The notes under the pieces were generated by a model. That model was not told the DNA's origin. It saw only the letters and a list, made by a program, of their open reading frames with translations, and ran no database searches. From Sphingobium sp. Z007 (GTDB lineage Bacteria > Pseudomonadota > Alphaproteobacteria > Sphingomonadales > Sphingomonadaceae): DNA of 64,000 bases. How positions within the stretch are numbered: the first letter of the stretch is position 1; each line of letters starts with the position of its first letter. The DNA is taken from assembly GCF_900013425.1 (NCBI RefSeq), contig NZ_FBXK01000005.1, positions 3,001,501 to 3,065,500 of the forward strand, given 5' to 3'. The translations under genes and the position numbers were made by a program. Shown one piece after another: positions 25,571 to 35,525 of this stretch.

Positions 25571-25584
25571 CTGGAGTCACGGGC

Positions 25585-28113
25585 ATGAATTTTCAGGACG
25601 GGACTGGTTCGGCGGCAGGGAGCGACGCGAGCATCCTCCTACCGTCGGACGATGTACGCGAACATCTGGTGGTCGTCGGCAACGGCATGGCCGGGTGCCG
25701 CGCGGTCGAAGAGCTGCTGGCGCGCGATGCGGGGCGCTATCGCATCACCATCTTCGGCGCCGAACCGCATGTGAACTATAACCGCATCATGCTCTCGCCC
25801 GTGCTGGCCGGCGAAAAGACGTTCGAAGACATCATCATCAACGATTATGCCTGGTATGCGGACAATCACATTGACCTGATCACTGGCGATCCGGTCTTGG
25901 CGATCGATCGCACTGCCAGGACCGTCACGAGCCAGTCGGGTCGCACGACAGGCTATGACAAGCTGCTGATCGCGACCGGATCCGATCCCTTCATCATCCC
26001 CGTTCCGGGCAAGGACCTGCCCGGCGTCATCAGCTTTCGCGATATGAAGGATGTCGACACGATGCTGGCGGCGGCCGATGCGGGCGGCCCAAATGGAGAG
26101 CCGGGAAGGGCGATCGTGATCGGTGGCGGGCTGCTTGGGCTGGAGGCGGCCCATGGCCTAACCCTGCGCGGCATGAAGGTGACGGTGCTGCACATCATGC
26201 CCACGTTGATGGAACGGCAACTGGACGAGGCAGCGGGCTGGCTGCTCAAGACCGCGCTGGAAAGCCGGGGCCAGACCATATTGACCGGCGCCGATACCGC
26301 CGAAATCTATGGAGAAGGCAAGGTCGAGGGCATCCGCCTGAAGGACGGACGCGACATTCCCGCCAGTCTGGTCGTCATGGCCGTGGGCATCCGCCCTGCC
26401 GTGGCGCTGGCGCGCGAGGCGGGGCTCGACGTCGGGCGCGGGATCAAGGTGGACGATCATATGGTCACCAGTGATCCTGACGTGCTGGCCGTGGGCGAAT
26501 GTGTGGAGCATGATGGCAATGTCTATGGCCTGGTCGCGCCTCTGTGGGACATGTGCCGCAGCCTGGCCGATGGCCTGACTGACCAGCATAGTGGCTACAA
26601 GGGTTCCGTAACCTCCACCAAGCTCAAGGTCGCGGGTCTGGATGTCTTTTCCGCCGGCGACTTTTCGGGCGGCGAAGGCTGCGAGGATATCGTCCTGCGC
26701 GACGCATCCCGTGGGGTCTATAAGCGGGTCGTGGTGAAAGAGGACCGCGTGGTCGGCGCGGTGCTTTATGGCGATACGGTCGATGGCGGCTGGTATTTCG
26801 ACCTGCTGAAAAAGGGCGAGGATATCGCCGATATTCGCGATCTGCTGATCTTCGGTCAGGGTTTCGCCTCGGGAGGAGGCGCGCTGGACCCTAAGGCGGC
26901 CGTTGCGGCGCTCTCGGACGATGCCGAGATTTGCGGCTGCAACGGCGTCAGCAAGGGCCAGGTCGTGTCCTGCATCGCCAAGGGATCGCACAGCCTGGAC
27001 GCCGTCCGCGCCACCTGCAAGGCATCGGCAAGCTGCGGCAGTTGCACCGGCTTGGTCGAACATCTGCTGGCGCTGACGCTGGGCGACGATGTGCAGTCCG
27101 GGCCAAAAACCATGTGCAAATGCACCAGCTTCACGCATGACGACGTGCGGCGGGAGATTGTGGCGCAGGATATGCGCTCCATCCCCGAAGTCATGCACAA
27201 GATGAACTGGTCCACGCCCGATGGCTGTTCTTCCTGCCGACCGGCGCTCAACTACTATCTGCTCTGCGCGCTGCCCGGCGCATATCTGGACGATCAGCGC
27301 AGCCGCTTCGTCAACGAACGGATGCATGCGAACATTCAGAAGGATGGCACCTATTCGGTCGTGCCGCGCATGTGGGGTGGCCTGACCAACCCACGCGAAT
27401 TGCGGGCCATTGCCGATGTGGTCGAAAAATATGATGCGCCGATGGTGAAGGTCACGGGCGGCCAGCGGCTGGATATTTTCGGTATCAAGAAAGAGGATCT
27501 GCCCGCCGTCTGGGCCGACCTCAACGCCGCCGGCATGGTTTCGGGCCATGCCTATGGCAAGTCGTTGCGCACCGTGAAGACCTGCGTGGGAAGCGAATGG
27601 TGCCGCTTCGGAACGCAGGATTCGACCGGCCTGGGCGTCAAGACCGAGCGGATGACATGGGGATCGTGGATGCCGCACAAGTTTAAGATCGCGGTATCGG
27701 GCTGCCCGCGCAATTGTGCGGAGGCGACGATCAAGGATTTCGGCGTGGTCTGCGTGGATAGCGGCTATGAACTGCACGTCGGCGGCAACGGTGGCATCCA
27801 TGTCCGCGTCACCGACCTGTTGTGCAAGGTTTCGACCGAGCAGGAGGCGCTGGATTATTGCGGGGCCTTCATCCAGCTTTACCGCGAGGAAGCCCGCTAT
27901 CTGGAGCGCACCGCGCCTTGGATCGAGCGGGTCGGCGTCGCGTATATCAAGGCGCGCATCGTCGCGGATGATGCAGGCCGCGAGGCGCTGCGCAGCCGCT
28001 TCCTCTACGCACAGAGCTTCTCGCAGGATGACCCATGGGCCGAGCGGGCCGCAGGCGCCCATGCGCAGCTGCACCAGCATATCGCGCAAGTGCGCCCGAT
28101 GGAGACGGTATGA
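25585..28113 (+). CDS. nirB: assimilatory nitrite reductase, large subunit
   Basis: The 842-residue enzyme reduces nitrite to ammonium with NAD(P)H. I start at ATG 25585 (GGAG site after the terminator). Order: FAD-binding VVVGNGMAGCRAVEEL (about 15-30), NAD-binding VIGGGLLGLEAA (about 175), two BFD-like [2Fe-2S] cysteine motifs (about 449-495, CGCNGV...CGSC; about 510-555, CKC...CSSC), then the siroheme/4Fe-4S domain with ligand motifs CVGSEWC (about 665) and CPRNC (about 706). All cofactor ligands are present. It is preceded by the NasT leader and overlaps nirD by 4 bp. Confidence 0.96.
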   Translation: MNFQDGTGSAAGSDASILLPSDDVREHLVVVGNGMAGCRAVEELLARDAGRYRITIFGAEPHVNYNRIMLSPVLAGEKTFEDIIINDYAWYADNHIDLITGDPVLAIDRTARTVTSQSGRTTGYDKLLIATGSDPFIIPVPGKDLPGVISFRDMKDVDTMLAAADAGGPNGEPGRAIVIGGGLLGLEAAHGLTLRGMKVTVLHIMPTLMERQLDEAAGWLLKTALESRGQTILTGADTAEIYGEGKVEGIRLKDGRDIPASLVVMAVGIRPAVALAREAGLDVGRGIKVDDHMVTSDPDVLAVGECVEHDGNVYGLVAPLWDMCRSLADGLTDQHSGYKGSVTSTKLKVAGLDVFSAGDFSGGEGCEDIVLRDASRGVYKRVVVKEDRVVGAVLYGDTVDGGWYFDLLKKGEDIADIRDLLIFGQGFASGGGALDPKAAVAALSDDAEICGCNGVSKGQVVSCIAKGSHSLDAVRATCKASASCGSCTGLVEHLLALTLGDDVQSGPKTMCKCTSFTHDDVRREIVAQDMRSIPEVMHKMNWSTPDGCSSCRPALNYYLLCALPGAYLDDQRSRFVNERMHANIQKDGTYSVVPRMWGGLTNPRELRAIADVVEKYDAPMVKVTGGQRLDIFGIKKEDLPAVWADLNAAGMVSGHAYGKSLRTVKTCVGSEWCRFGTQDSTGLGVKTERMTWGSWMPHKFKIAVSGCPRNCAEATIKDFGVVCVDSGYELHVGGNGGIHVRVTDLLCKVSTEQEALDYCGAFIQLYREEARYLERTAPWIERVGVAYIKARIVADDAGREALRSRFLYAQSFSQDDPWAERAAGAHAQLHQHIAQVRPMETV

Positions 28114-28454
28114 TGACCGGAGACTGGCTCGATATCGGTCCGGTGGACCAGGTCACCCCCGGCAACGCCCGCACCTTACCTGTGCGCGGTGGTGCGGAAA
28201 TCGCGATCTTTCGCACGCTGGACGGCGAATTCCATGCGCTGGTCAATAGCTGCCCGCACAAGAAAGGACCGCTCAGCCAGGGCATCGTCCATGGCGGCGT
28301 GGTCGCCTGTCCGCTGCACAACTGGAACATCTCCCTGAAAACCGGCGAGGCGCTGGGTGAGGACAAGGGCTGCGTGCCCGTGATCCCGCTCAAGCTCGAT
28401 GCTGGGCGCATCTTCCTGCTGCGCTCTGCCGTGATGGGGAAGGCGGCAGCGTGA
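28110..28454 (+). CDS. nirD: nitrite reductase small subunit, Rieske-type
   Basis: This 114-residue protein is a single Rieske-like domain with the cluster motifs CPHKKG (about 48) and CPLHNW (about 67). NirD pairs with NirB in the NADH-type assimilatory nitrite reductase. Its ATG overlaps the nirB stop (ATGA), and its stop overlaps the GTG of the nitrate reductase gene. Unlike many enteric NirD proteins, both Cys-x-x-His-type motifs are seen, so a [2Fe-2S] cluster is likely. Confidence 0.93.
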   Translation: MMTGDWLDIGPVDQVTPGNARTLPVRGGAEIAIFRTLDGEFHALVNSCPHKKGPLSQGIVHGGVVACPLHNWNISLKTGEALGEDKGCVPVIPLKLDAGRIFLLRSAVMGKAAA

Positions 28455-31063
28455 GCGGGGCTGCGATCCGTACAACCTGCGCCTATTGCGGCGTCGGCTG
28501 CGGCATCGCGGCGACGCCCACCAGCCCGCGATCGGTGACGATCAGGGGGGATGAGGCGCATCCGGCCAATAAGGGAAAGCTCTGCTCGAAAGGCACGCAT
28601 CTGGGCGAGACGGTGGGTCTGGAGGGCCGCTTGTTGCATCCTATGATCGGCAAGCGGCGCGCAAGCTGGGACAAGGCGCTCGACCTCGTCGCAGACCGGT
28701 TTCGCGAAACCATCGCACGGCACGGGCCTGACAGCGTGGCCTTTTACGTTTCTGGCCAGTTGCTGACGGAAGATTATTATGTCGCCAACAAGCTGATGAA
28801 GGGCTTCATCGGTTCCGGCAATATCGACACCAATTCGCGCCTGTGCATGTCCAGCGCCGTGTCCGGCCACATCCGCGCCTTTGGCGAGGATATCGTGCCC
28901 GCCAGCTATGACGATCTGGACGAGGCTGACCTGATCGTGCTGGTCGGGTCCAACACGGCCTGGTGCCACCCGATCGTCCATCAGCGCATTCAGGCGGCCC
29001 GTGCCGTTCGGGGCACGAAGTTGGTCGTCATCGACCCGCGCCGCACCGAAACATGCGAGGGCGCGGACCTGCATCTGGCGCTCAGGCCGGGTACGGACGT
29101 GGCGCTATTCAACGGCTTGCTGGCATGGATGGATCAGGCCGGGCTGACCGACGCGTCCTTTCTGGCCGATCATGTGAACGCGCCGGACGATTTCTGGAAC
29201 CATATCCGCACTGGCCACGACCTGTGGACCACCGCAAAGACGTGCGATGTCGCCCCTGCCTTGCTCCAGCAGTTTTTCGAACTCTGCGCCGCGACCCCGC
29301 GCACCGTCACGATGTTCAGCCAGGGCATCAACCAGTCGATCCGCGGCACGGATCAGGTGAACGCGATCATGAACGTCCATCTTGCCACGGGCCGTATCGG
29401 CAAGCCGGGCGCCGCGCCCTTTTCCATCACCGGCCAGCCCAACGCGATGGGCGGGCGGGAAGTTGGCGGTCTTGCCTCGACCCTTGCCGCGCATATGGAT
29501 TTCGCGCCCGACAATGTGGCGCGGGTCGGCCGTTTCTGGGCCGCGCCTGCCATCGCGACGAAGCCGGGCCTGAAAGCGGTCGATCTGTTCCGCTCTATCG
29601 GCGAAGGCCGGATCAAGGCGCTATGGGTGATCGCCACCAACCCCGCGGTTTCGCTTCCCGACGCCGGCCGGGTGCGGGAAGCGCTGGAGCGCTGCCCTTT
29701 CGTCGTGGTGTCGGACGTGGTCGCCCAAACCGATACCAGCGCCCACGCCCATATTCGCCTCCCCGCCGCCGGCTGGGGCGAGAAGGATGGCACCGTCACC
29801 AATTCGGATCGCACCATCAGCCGCCAGCGGCCCTTTTTGGCTTTGCCTGGGGAAGCGAAGCCCGACTGGTGGATCGTCAAGGAAGTTGCGCGACGCATGG
29901 GGTGGCATAGCGCCTTCGCCTATGACCGGCCCGCCGACATCTGGCGCGAGCATGCCCGCCTGACCGCGTATCAGAATGATGGCGCACGCTTGCTCAACCT
30001 GCGTCGCCACGCCACCATCGGCAACGACGCCTATGACGCGATGATGCCGTTTCGTTGGGGAGGGACCCCCTTCGCCGACGCGCGCTTCCCGACCCCGGAC
30101 GGCAAGTCGCGTCTTGTGCCGGTGCGGCAAATGGACCTTCAGCCCCCGCTGCGCGACTGGCCTATGACCCTCAATACGGGGCGCTATCGCGACCAGTGGC
30201 ATACGATGACGCGCACTGGCCTGTCGCCCAGGCTTGCCCGCCATCGCGAGGAGCCACTGGTGGAAATCCATGCCGACGATGCCGCCGCCCTGGGCCTTGC
30301 CGATCGCGATCTGGCGCGCGTATCGACGCCGCAGGGCGACAGCCTCTTTCGCGTGGCGATAAGCGACGGCCAGCGACCGGGCGAAATCTTCACGCCCATT
30401 CACTGGACCGATCAGACCAGCAGCGGCGGTCGCACCGGCCTGTTGCCCCGCCCGCTGGTCGATCCACATTCCGGCCAGCCCGGCTTCAAGACCACGCCTG
30501 CCGCCCTTGCAAAGGTCGCGACGGAATGGAAGGGCTTTGTGATCCTGCGCGGACAGGCGTCCGTGAAGATGCCCTGCCTTTGGGCGACGCGCATTACCGT
30601 GGCCGGTGGCGCGCTCTACGAGATCGCGGGCAATGGTGACGCGGCGCGGATGGAATCCTGTCTTCCGGCCGGTGATCGGGTCGAGGCGATCGACCGGACG
30701 CGCGGCACCCGCCGCGTCGCCATCATCCGCGACGGGCGGCTGGCCGCTATACTGTTCATCACGCGATCTGGCCTGCTGCCCTCGCGCGACTGGCTGATCG
30801 GGCAACTGGACGCAAAGGAGGTCGGCGCCTCGGTGCTGGCGGCGCGGGGACCGGGCAAGCAGGTCGACAAGGGGCCGACCATCTGTGTCTGCTTCGACAT
30901 TGGCCTCAACCAGATCATGGCGGCCATTGCCGACCAGCAACTGGTCGATGTGCCCGCCATCGGACAGGCGATCGGCGCCGGGACCAATTGCGGATCCTGC
31001 CGTCCCGCCCTGTCCAACATCCTCGCCCGGATTCCGCAGGAGACGATCGATGCCGCAGAATGA
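28451..31063 (+). CDS. nasA: assimilatory nitrate reductase, catalytic subunit
   Basis: The GTG start overlaps nirD (GTGA). The 870-residue protein has the N-terminal [4Fe-4S] motif CAYCGVGCG...LCSKG (about 11-50), the molybdopterin oxidoreductase domain with DTNSRLCMSSAV around the Mo-ligand Cys, the molydopterin-binding domain (LNTGRYRDQWHTMTRTGLSP) and a C-terminal BFD-like [2Fe-2S] domain (CVCFD...NCGSC, about 811-855). It reduces nitrate to nitrite in the cytosol; the extra cluster suggests electrons arrive from an NAD(P)H-linked partner or ferredoxin. No separate electron-transfer subunit gene is seen. Confidence 0.95.
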   Translation: MSGAAIRTTCAYCGVGCGIAATPTSPRSVTIRGDEAHPANKGKLCSKGTHLGETVGLEGRLLHPMIGKRRASWDKALDLVADRFRETIARHGPDSVAFYVSGQLLTEDYYVANKLMKGFIGSGNIDTNSRLCMSSAVSGHIRAFGEDIVPASYDDLDEADLIVLVGSNTAWCHPIVHQRIQAARAVRGTKLVVIDPRRTETCEGADLHLALRPGTDVALFNGLLAWMDQAGLTDASFLADHVNAPDDFWNHIRTGHDLWTTAKTCDVAPALLQQFFELCAATPRTVTMFSQGINQSIRGTDQVNAIMNVHLATGRIGKPGAAPFSITGQPNAMGGREVGGLASTLAAHMDFAPDNVARVGRFWAAPAIATKPGLKAVDLFRSIGEGRIKALWVIATNPAVSLPDAGRVREALERCPFVVVSDVVAQTDTSAHAHIRLPAAGWGEKDGTVTNSDRTISRQRPFLALPGEAKPDWWIVKEVARRMGWHSAFAYDRPADIWREHARLTAYQNDGARLLNLRRHATIGNDAYDAMMPFRWGGTPFADARFPTPDGKSRLVPVRQMDLQPPLRDWPMTLNTGRYRDQWHTMTRTGLSPRLARHREEPLVEIHADDAAALGLADRDLARVSTPQGDSLFRVAISDGQRPGEIFTPIHWTDQTSSGGRTGLLPRPLVDPHSGQPGFKTTPAALAKVATEWKGFVILRGQASVKMPCLWATRITVAGGALYEIAGNGDAARMESCLPAGDRVEAIDRTRGTRRVAIIRDGRLAAILFITRSGLLPSRDWLIGQLDAKEVGASVLAARGPGKQVDKGPTICVCFDIGLNQIMAAIADQQLVDVPAIGQAIGAGTNCGSCRPALSNILARIPQETIDAAE

Positions 31064-31838
31064 ACTCATCGCTCCAGGCGAGGTCTGGCTCGTGGGGGCC
31101 GGCCCCGGCGATCCCGACCTGCTGACGCGCAAGGCCGAAAGGTTGATCCTGGCGGCGGATGTCATCTTTTACGACGCGCTGGTCGGTCCCGGCATATTGG
31201 ACCTTATCCCGTCGGGTACGGCGCGGATCAGCGTCGGCAAACGCGCGGGCCGCCATAGCAAGGCGCAAGAGAATATCGACGACATGCTGGTGGAGGCCGG
31301 CCTGTCGGGCAAGCGCGTGGTGCGGCTGAAGGGCGGCGACCCCGCCATGTTCGCGCGCGCGACCGAGGAACTGACGGCTGTGCGCGCCGCGGGGCTGTGC
31401 GTGCGCATCTGCCCCGGCGTCACCGCAGCCAGCGCCGCTGCGGCATCCGCGGGCATATCCCTGTCGCTGCGCGGCATAGCGCGACGCGTGCAATTCATCA
31501 CTGCGCACAGCCGGGCCGGTCAGGCGCTCGATCTGGACTGGCAGGCGCTGGCCGATCCGGCCTGCACGCTCGCCGTCTATATGGGGCGGGACGCGGCCCC
31601 AACACTCAGCCGTGCGCTGATCGCGGCGGGCCTGCCGGGATCGACGCCTGCGTTGATAGCCTGTGATGTGTCGCTGCCGCAGGAACAGATGCTGCGCACC
31701 CGGCTGGACCTGCTGCCCATCGTGGCGAAGAGCTTTGCGAAAGATCGTCCAACCTTGCTGCTGATCGGCGAAGCCGTCGGCCAGAGCAATATCGCCATGC
31801 CGGCCGACCCGCTGATTGCGGCGTTCCGAAAATGCTAG
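31050..31838 (+). CDS. cobA: uroporphyrinogen-III C-methyltransferase (SUMT)
   Basis: ATG 31050 lies inside the end of nasA (14-bp overlap). The 262-residue enzyme has the SUMT signatures VGAGPGDPDLLTRKAERLI, RAGRHSKAQE, VVRLKGGDPAMFAR and CPGVTAASAAAASAGI. It methylates uroporphyrinogen III twice to precorrin-2, the precursor of siroheme for NirB and of cobalamin. The CysG oxidase/ferrochelatase half is absent, so siroheme completion needs a gene outside the window. The cobalamin operon has no cobA of its own, so this gene probably feeds both routes. Confidence 0.94.
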   Translation: MPQNELIAPGEVWLVGAGPGDPDLLTRKAERLILAADVIFYDALVGPGILDLIPSGTARISVGKRAGRHSKAQENIDDMLVEAGLSGKRVVRLKGGDPAMFARATEELTAVRAAGLCVRICPGVTAASAAAASAGISLSLRGIARRVQFITAHSRAGQALDLDWQALADPACTLAVYMGRDAAPTLSRALIAAGLPGSTPALIACDVSLPQEQMLRTRLDLLPIVAKSFAKDRPTLLLIGEAVGQSNIAMPADPLIAAFRKC

Positions 31839-31875
31839 AGCGATTACGGAACCTGCCCGCGATCGAGGCTGTCTA

Positions 31876-31892
31876 ATCTAGTATGAGAAATA
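31876..31892 (+). promoter_or_regulatory. candidate GntR/FadR operator copy 1
   Basis: ATCTAGTATGAGAAATA is identical to 32776-32792 exactly 900 bp away. Here the left half-site is TAAT (31874-31877) rather than TCAT, with ATGA at 31883-31886. It lies just after the end of the regulator gene, an odd place for an operator. Confidence 0.45.
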
Positions 31893-31904
31893 GATCGACG
31901 CGAC

Positions 31905-32633
31905 CTACAACATGCCTGCATCGGCGGATGCGTTGCGGATCAGCGCCAGCATCTTCAGCCGGGCTTCCTCGCCTTCGCCGCGCATGATGGCGTCGAATAC
32001 GGCGTCATGGTCGGGCATCGGGTCGCGCGATTCCTTGCGCTCGTCGCGGGCGAAGCGGGTGGTCCAGGCGACCACCGCCGTAACCGACGTGGCCAGGGTG
32101 GTTAGCGATTCGTTGCGCGTCGCCAGCAGGATCAGGCGATGGAAACTCTGGTCCGCGGCGCGCCCCTCCACTGTTTGCAGCCCGAACCGGCGCATTTCTT
32201 CCAAAGCATGGCCCATGCGGGAAATATCCTGCCCGTCCCGCCGCAACGCGGCGAATTGCGCCGCCGCCGGCTCCACCACGATGCGCAGTTCAAATATGTC
32301 CCGCAGGAATTGCGGCGTTGGTCCCGCCTCGAACATCCAGGCGAGCACGTCCAGGTCCAGCATGTTCCACCGCAGCCGCTCGTTGATCCGGGTGCCGCTT
32401 TTGGTGCGGCTATAGACCAGCCCCTTGGCTGACAAAACGCGGACGGCCTCGCGATAGGCGGTGCGGGACACGCCCTGTTCGGCGCTGTACCGCTCCTCGC
32501 CCGGCAAAATGTCGCCCGGCTGATAACGGCCGCCGACGATCGCAACCCCCAGATCATGGGCGATCCGGTCATGCACCGCGCGTTGGGGCGGATTGGACGG
32601 GCGGGAGAGGGGGTGGTCGTCATCCTGTATCAT
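31905..32633 (-). CDS. FadR-subfamily GntR transcriptional regulator
   Basis: The 242-residue protein has an N-terminal winged HTH (about 20-85; IVGGRYQPGDILPGEERYSA, GVSRTAYREAVRVLSAKGLV) and a C-terminal all-helical FCD ligand domain (about 105-235) with metal-binding acid/His residues (E in ELRIVVEPA; DQSFHRLIL; PDHDAVFDAI). FadR-type regulators of this kind usually repress sugar-acid genes and are relieved by the sugar acid. It is divergent from the TonB/GH39/dehydratase operon, with a candidate operator 28 bp before the receptor ATG. Confidence 0.9.
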   Translation of the reverse strand: MIQDDDHPLSRPSNPPQRAVHDRIAHDLGVAIVGGRYQPGDILPGEERYSAEQGVSRTAYREAVRVLSAKGLVYSRTKSGTRINERLRWNMLDLDVLAWMFEAGPTPQFLRDIFELRIVVEPAAAQFAALRRDGQDISRMGHALEEMRRFGLQTVEGRAADQSFHRLILLATRNESLTTLATSVTAVVAWTTRFARDERKESRDPMPDHDAVFDAIMRGEGEEARLKMLALIRNASADAGML

Positions 32634-32773
32634 CCCGCCTTGGTCACCCTTACCACCCTGGCCGTCAAGACCGATCGGCCGGGTCTGTATATTTGGTATG
32701 AGGAAAAACGCCGATTTTGGGCGTCATCCCATTACTCCGTCAAATTATGGCTTGAAACCCGTTTCAACACACG

Positions 32774-32792
32774 TCATCTAGTATGAGAAATA
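32774..32792 (+). promoter_or_regulatory. candidate operator copy 2, upstream of the receptor operon
   Basis: TCAT-CTAGT-ATGA (32774-32786) is an inverted repeat, followed by GAAATA. It shares 17 bp with 31876-31892. Its location between the divergent regulator and receptor genes fits autoregulated control by the FadR-type protein. Confidence 0.55.
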
Positions 32793-32817
32793 AAAACGAC
32801 TCAGAGGGGATGCTTCG

Positions 32818-35502
32818 ATGAAATATGGCGTGCAACTGTCCATCTCGCTGTTCGCGCTGGCGGCGGCGCAAGCAGCGGCGGCCCAGACCGGCACAGGTCA
32901 GGCGGCCGAAAGCGCGAGCGATGGCGACATCATCGTCACCGGGATGCGCGCCAGCCTGTCGTCGGCCCAGAACATCAAACGCAACGCGCAGCAACTGGTC
33001 GATTCCGTCGTAGCGGAGGATATCGGCAAGCTGCCCGACAATAATGTTGTGGAGGCGCTCCAGCGCGTGCCCGGCATCCAGGTGTCGCCCCGCGCCCGCG
33101 GCGAATCCGCCACGGTGTTGATCCGTGGCCTTCCCGACGTGGTGACGCTGGTCAACGGCCGCAACATCTTCAGCACCACCGGTCGATCGCTGTCCCTGGC
33201 GGATGTGCCCGCCGACCTTGTCTCCGGCGTGGACGTGTACAAGTCCCGGTCGGCCGATCAGCTGGAAGGGGGCATCGCCGGCCTCATCAACGTCCGCACC
33301 CGCCGCCCCTTCGACTTCAAGGGCTTCGAATTCGCGCTGGCGGGCCGGGAAGTCTATAGCGAGCAGCCCGACCGGATCGATCCCTATGCCAGCGCGCTCA
33401 TCAGCAACCGCTGGTCGACCGGCATCGGCGAGATCGGCGCGCTTGTCAGCCTCTCCTACCACAAGACCCGCTATCGCGACCAAACCATCTACAGCGGCGG
33501 CTATTTCGGCTATAATCTGGACAACAGCCGTGCGCCCTACACGCCCGGCGTCCCGCTCGACCCGCGTGGGACCAGCCCGACCGATCCAAAGGTGTTCCGC
33601 ACCGACGTCATCGGCGCCTTCGACCGGATCGGCACGCGCACGCGCCCGGCGGTCAACGCCACGCTGCAATGGGCGCCGGACGACCGGCTGACCATCCACG
33701 CCGACGGCCTCTTCTACGGCTATCGCGAGCGCGGCAACAGCAATCAGAATTTCACCTCGACGAACGGCGCTCTGCTTGCACCGCTGGTCTTCGTGGACGA
33801 TACCAAGCTGGTCCAGTCGCTCAGCATCGCCAATGGCCGCGTCGCCAATTTCGGCGGCGCCTACCAGAACAAGGCGGACCGTTGGCAAGGCGCGCTGGGC
33901 GCCGACTGGACCAGCGGCGACTGGAAAGCCTCGACCGAGTTGTCCTATACCCGGTCAAAAGCCACCGATATCGGCAATAATCTGGATATCGACTTCATCG
34001 CCTCGCGCACCGACGCGGTGTTCAACGATGGATCGGGCGCGCCCTATTTCACCCTGCCCAATGACGACATCGCCGATCCCTCGCGCTATTATCTCTCGCG
34101 TCTGTCCACCACCCGCACGGTTGGCGACGGCAAGGAGCTGGCCTGGCGCGGCGACCTGTCCTACCGCTCGCCTTTTCTTATCTTTTCCGGCCTCGACGCG
34201 GGCGTCCGCCTCAGCCAGCGCGACGCGAAGTCGGACAGCTTCACCCAGACGATCAACTGCTCCGCGACCGGCGCAGTCAAATGCTACAGCATCAAGGCGG
34301 CGAGCCTGCCTGGCCTGATGACGGTGACCCCCGGCGACTTCTACGCCGGCACCCGCCAGTTCGTGCGCCAATGGGCGACGCCGACCACCGATTATCTGCT
34401 GAACAATATCGGGTCGCTGCGCCAGTTGTTCGGCCTTGCGCCGGGCGACCCGGCCTTTCAGGACACCCAGCATTTCGACATCGAGGAAAAGAACTATGCA
34501 GGCTACGGCCAGGCCAATGTCGAGATCGGCCGACTGGACGGCCAGATCGGCGTCCGCGTCATCCGCACGGACATCACCTCCAACGCCTTCCTGGTCCTGC
34601 GCGGCGCGACGTCGCCGGTCACCATCCGCAACAAGAGCACCGACATCCTCCCCAGCCTGGCGCTGCGCTACAAGCTCAAGGACAATCTCTTCCTGCGCTT
34701 CGCCGCCAGCAAGACGATCACCCGCCCCAGCTTCGCGCAGCTCAATCCCGCGCTGACCCTGACCCCGCCGGTGCCGGGGCAACAGCCCTTCGGCCGCGGC
34801 TCCAGCGGCAATGCGGACTTAAAGCCCATCCGGTCGGACAATTACGACCTGTCGCTCGAATGGTATATCGATCGGTCCAGCTCGATCACCGCGACGATCT
34901 TCCGCCGCGACGTCACCGGCTTCATCCAGTCGGTGACCAGCAATTTCGACATCGACTATCTGGGCGCGGACAACGGCGTCTATCAGATTACCCGGCCGGA
35001 AAATTCCGGGTCCGGCAAGCTACAGGGGATCGAGGGCGGCTTCACTGTCTTTCCCAAGGGGCTGCCGACCTGGCTCGACGGCATCGGCATCAGCGCCAAC
35101 GGCACCTATATCGATGGCAAGAACAAGGCGCTCTCGCCGCTGCCGGGCGTCACCGGCTTTATGGACATCCCGTTCCAGAACGTGTCCAAATATTCCGCAA
35201 CCGGCACCTTCATCTATGAAAAGGGCGGCTTTTCCGCCCGCGCCTCCTATGTCTGGCGCGACACCTATAATGCCGGTCTCCATTTCACCGGCGTCAATCC
35301 CAATTTCATCACCAACGGCCAGATCAGCAATCTTGACCTGTCCGTCTCTTATGAGATCAATCCCAACTTCACCATCGTCGCCGATGCGACCAACATACTC
35401 AAAAATCTCTACCAGACCTCGTTCAACGATCCCGGCCTCTACCCGCGCGACACCGTTCTCTACACGCGCACTTTCGCCATCGGGTTCCGGGCGAAGATCT
35501 GA
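32818..35502 (+). CDS. TonB-dependent receptor, carbohydrate-type
   Basis: The 894-residue receptor has a signal peptide (about 1-22, ending AAAAQ), a DIIVTGMRASLSSAQNIKRN segment and the VVAEDIGKLPDNNVVEALQR-VPGIQ plug typical of the Xanthomonas-Caulobacter receptor type linked to oligosaccharide uptake. The long barrel ends YTRTFAIGFRAKI. It would import a glycan fragment that the co-encoded GH39 enzyme hydrolyses. GAGGGG precedes the ATG. The stop is followed by the glycosidase gene 24 bp on. Ligand not identified. Confidence 0.93.
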   Translation: MKYGVQLSISLFALAAAQAAAAQTGTGQAAESASDGDIIVTGMRASLSSAQNIKRNAQQLVDSVVAEDIGKLPDNNVVEALQRVPGIQVSPRARGESATVLIRGLPDVVTLVNGRNIFSTTGRSLSLADVPADLVSGVDVYKSRSADQLEGGIAGLINVRTRRPFDFKGFEFALAGREVYSEQPDRIDPYASALISNRWSTGIGEIGALVSLSYHKTRYRDQTIYSGGYFGYNLDNSRAPYTPGVPLDPRGTSPTDPKVFRTDVIGAFDRIGTRTRPAVNATLQWAPDDRLTIHADGLFYGYRERGNSNQNFTSTNGALLAPLVFVDDTKLVQSLSIANGRVANFGGAYQNKADRWQGALGADWTSGDWKASTELSYTRSKATDIGNNLDIDFIASRTDAVFNDGSGAPYFTLPNDDIADPSRYYLSRLSTTRTVGDGKELAWRGDLSYRSPFLIFSGLDAGVRLSQRDAKSDSFTQTINCSATGAVKCYSIKAASLPGLMTVTPGDFYAGTRQFVRQWATPTTDYLLNNIGSLRQLFGLAPGDPAFQDTQHFDIEEKNYAGYGQANVEIGRLDGQIGVRVIRTDITSNAFLVLRGATSPVTIRNKSTDILPSLALRYKLKDNLFLRFAASKTITRPSFAQLNPALTLTPPVPGQQPFGRGSSGNADLKPIRSDNYDLSLEWYIDRSSSITATIFRRDVTGFIQSVTSNFDIDYLGADNGVYQITRPENSGSGKLQGIEGGFTVFPKGLPTWLDGIGISANGTYIDGKNKALSPLPGVTGFMDIPFQNVSKYSATGTFIYEKGGFSARASYVWRDTYNAGLHFTGVNPNFITNGQISNLDLSVSYEINPNFTIVADATNILKNLYQTSFNDPGLYPRDTVLYTRTFAIGFRAKI

Positions 35503-35525
35503 TGTTCCTATCGAGAGGATGCCAT

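Noticed and set aside
26158..28089. Long open frame antisense to nirB
   Set aside because: Shadow of a strongly coding, fully recognisable gene.
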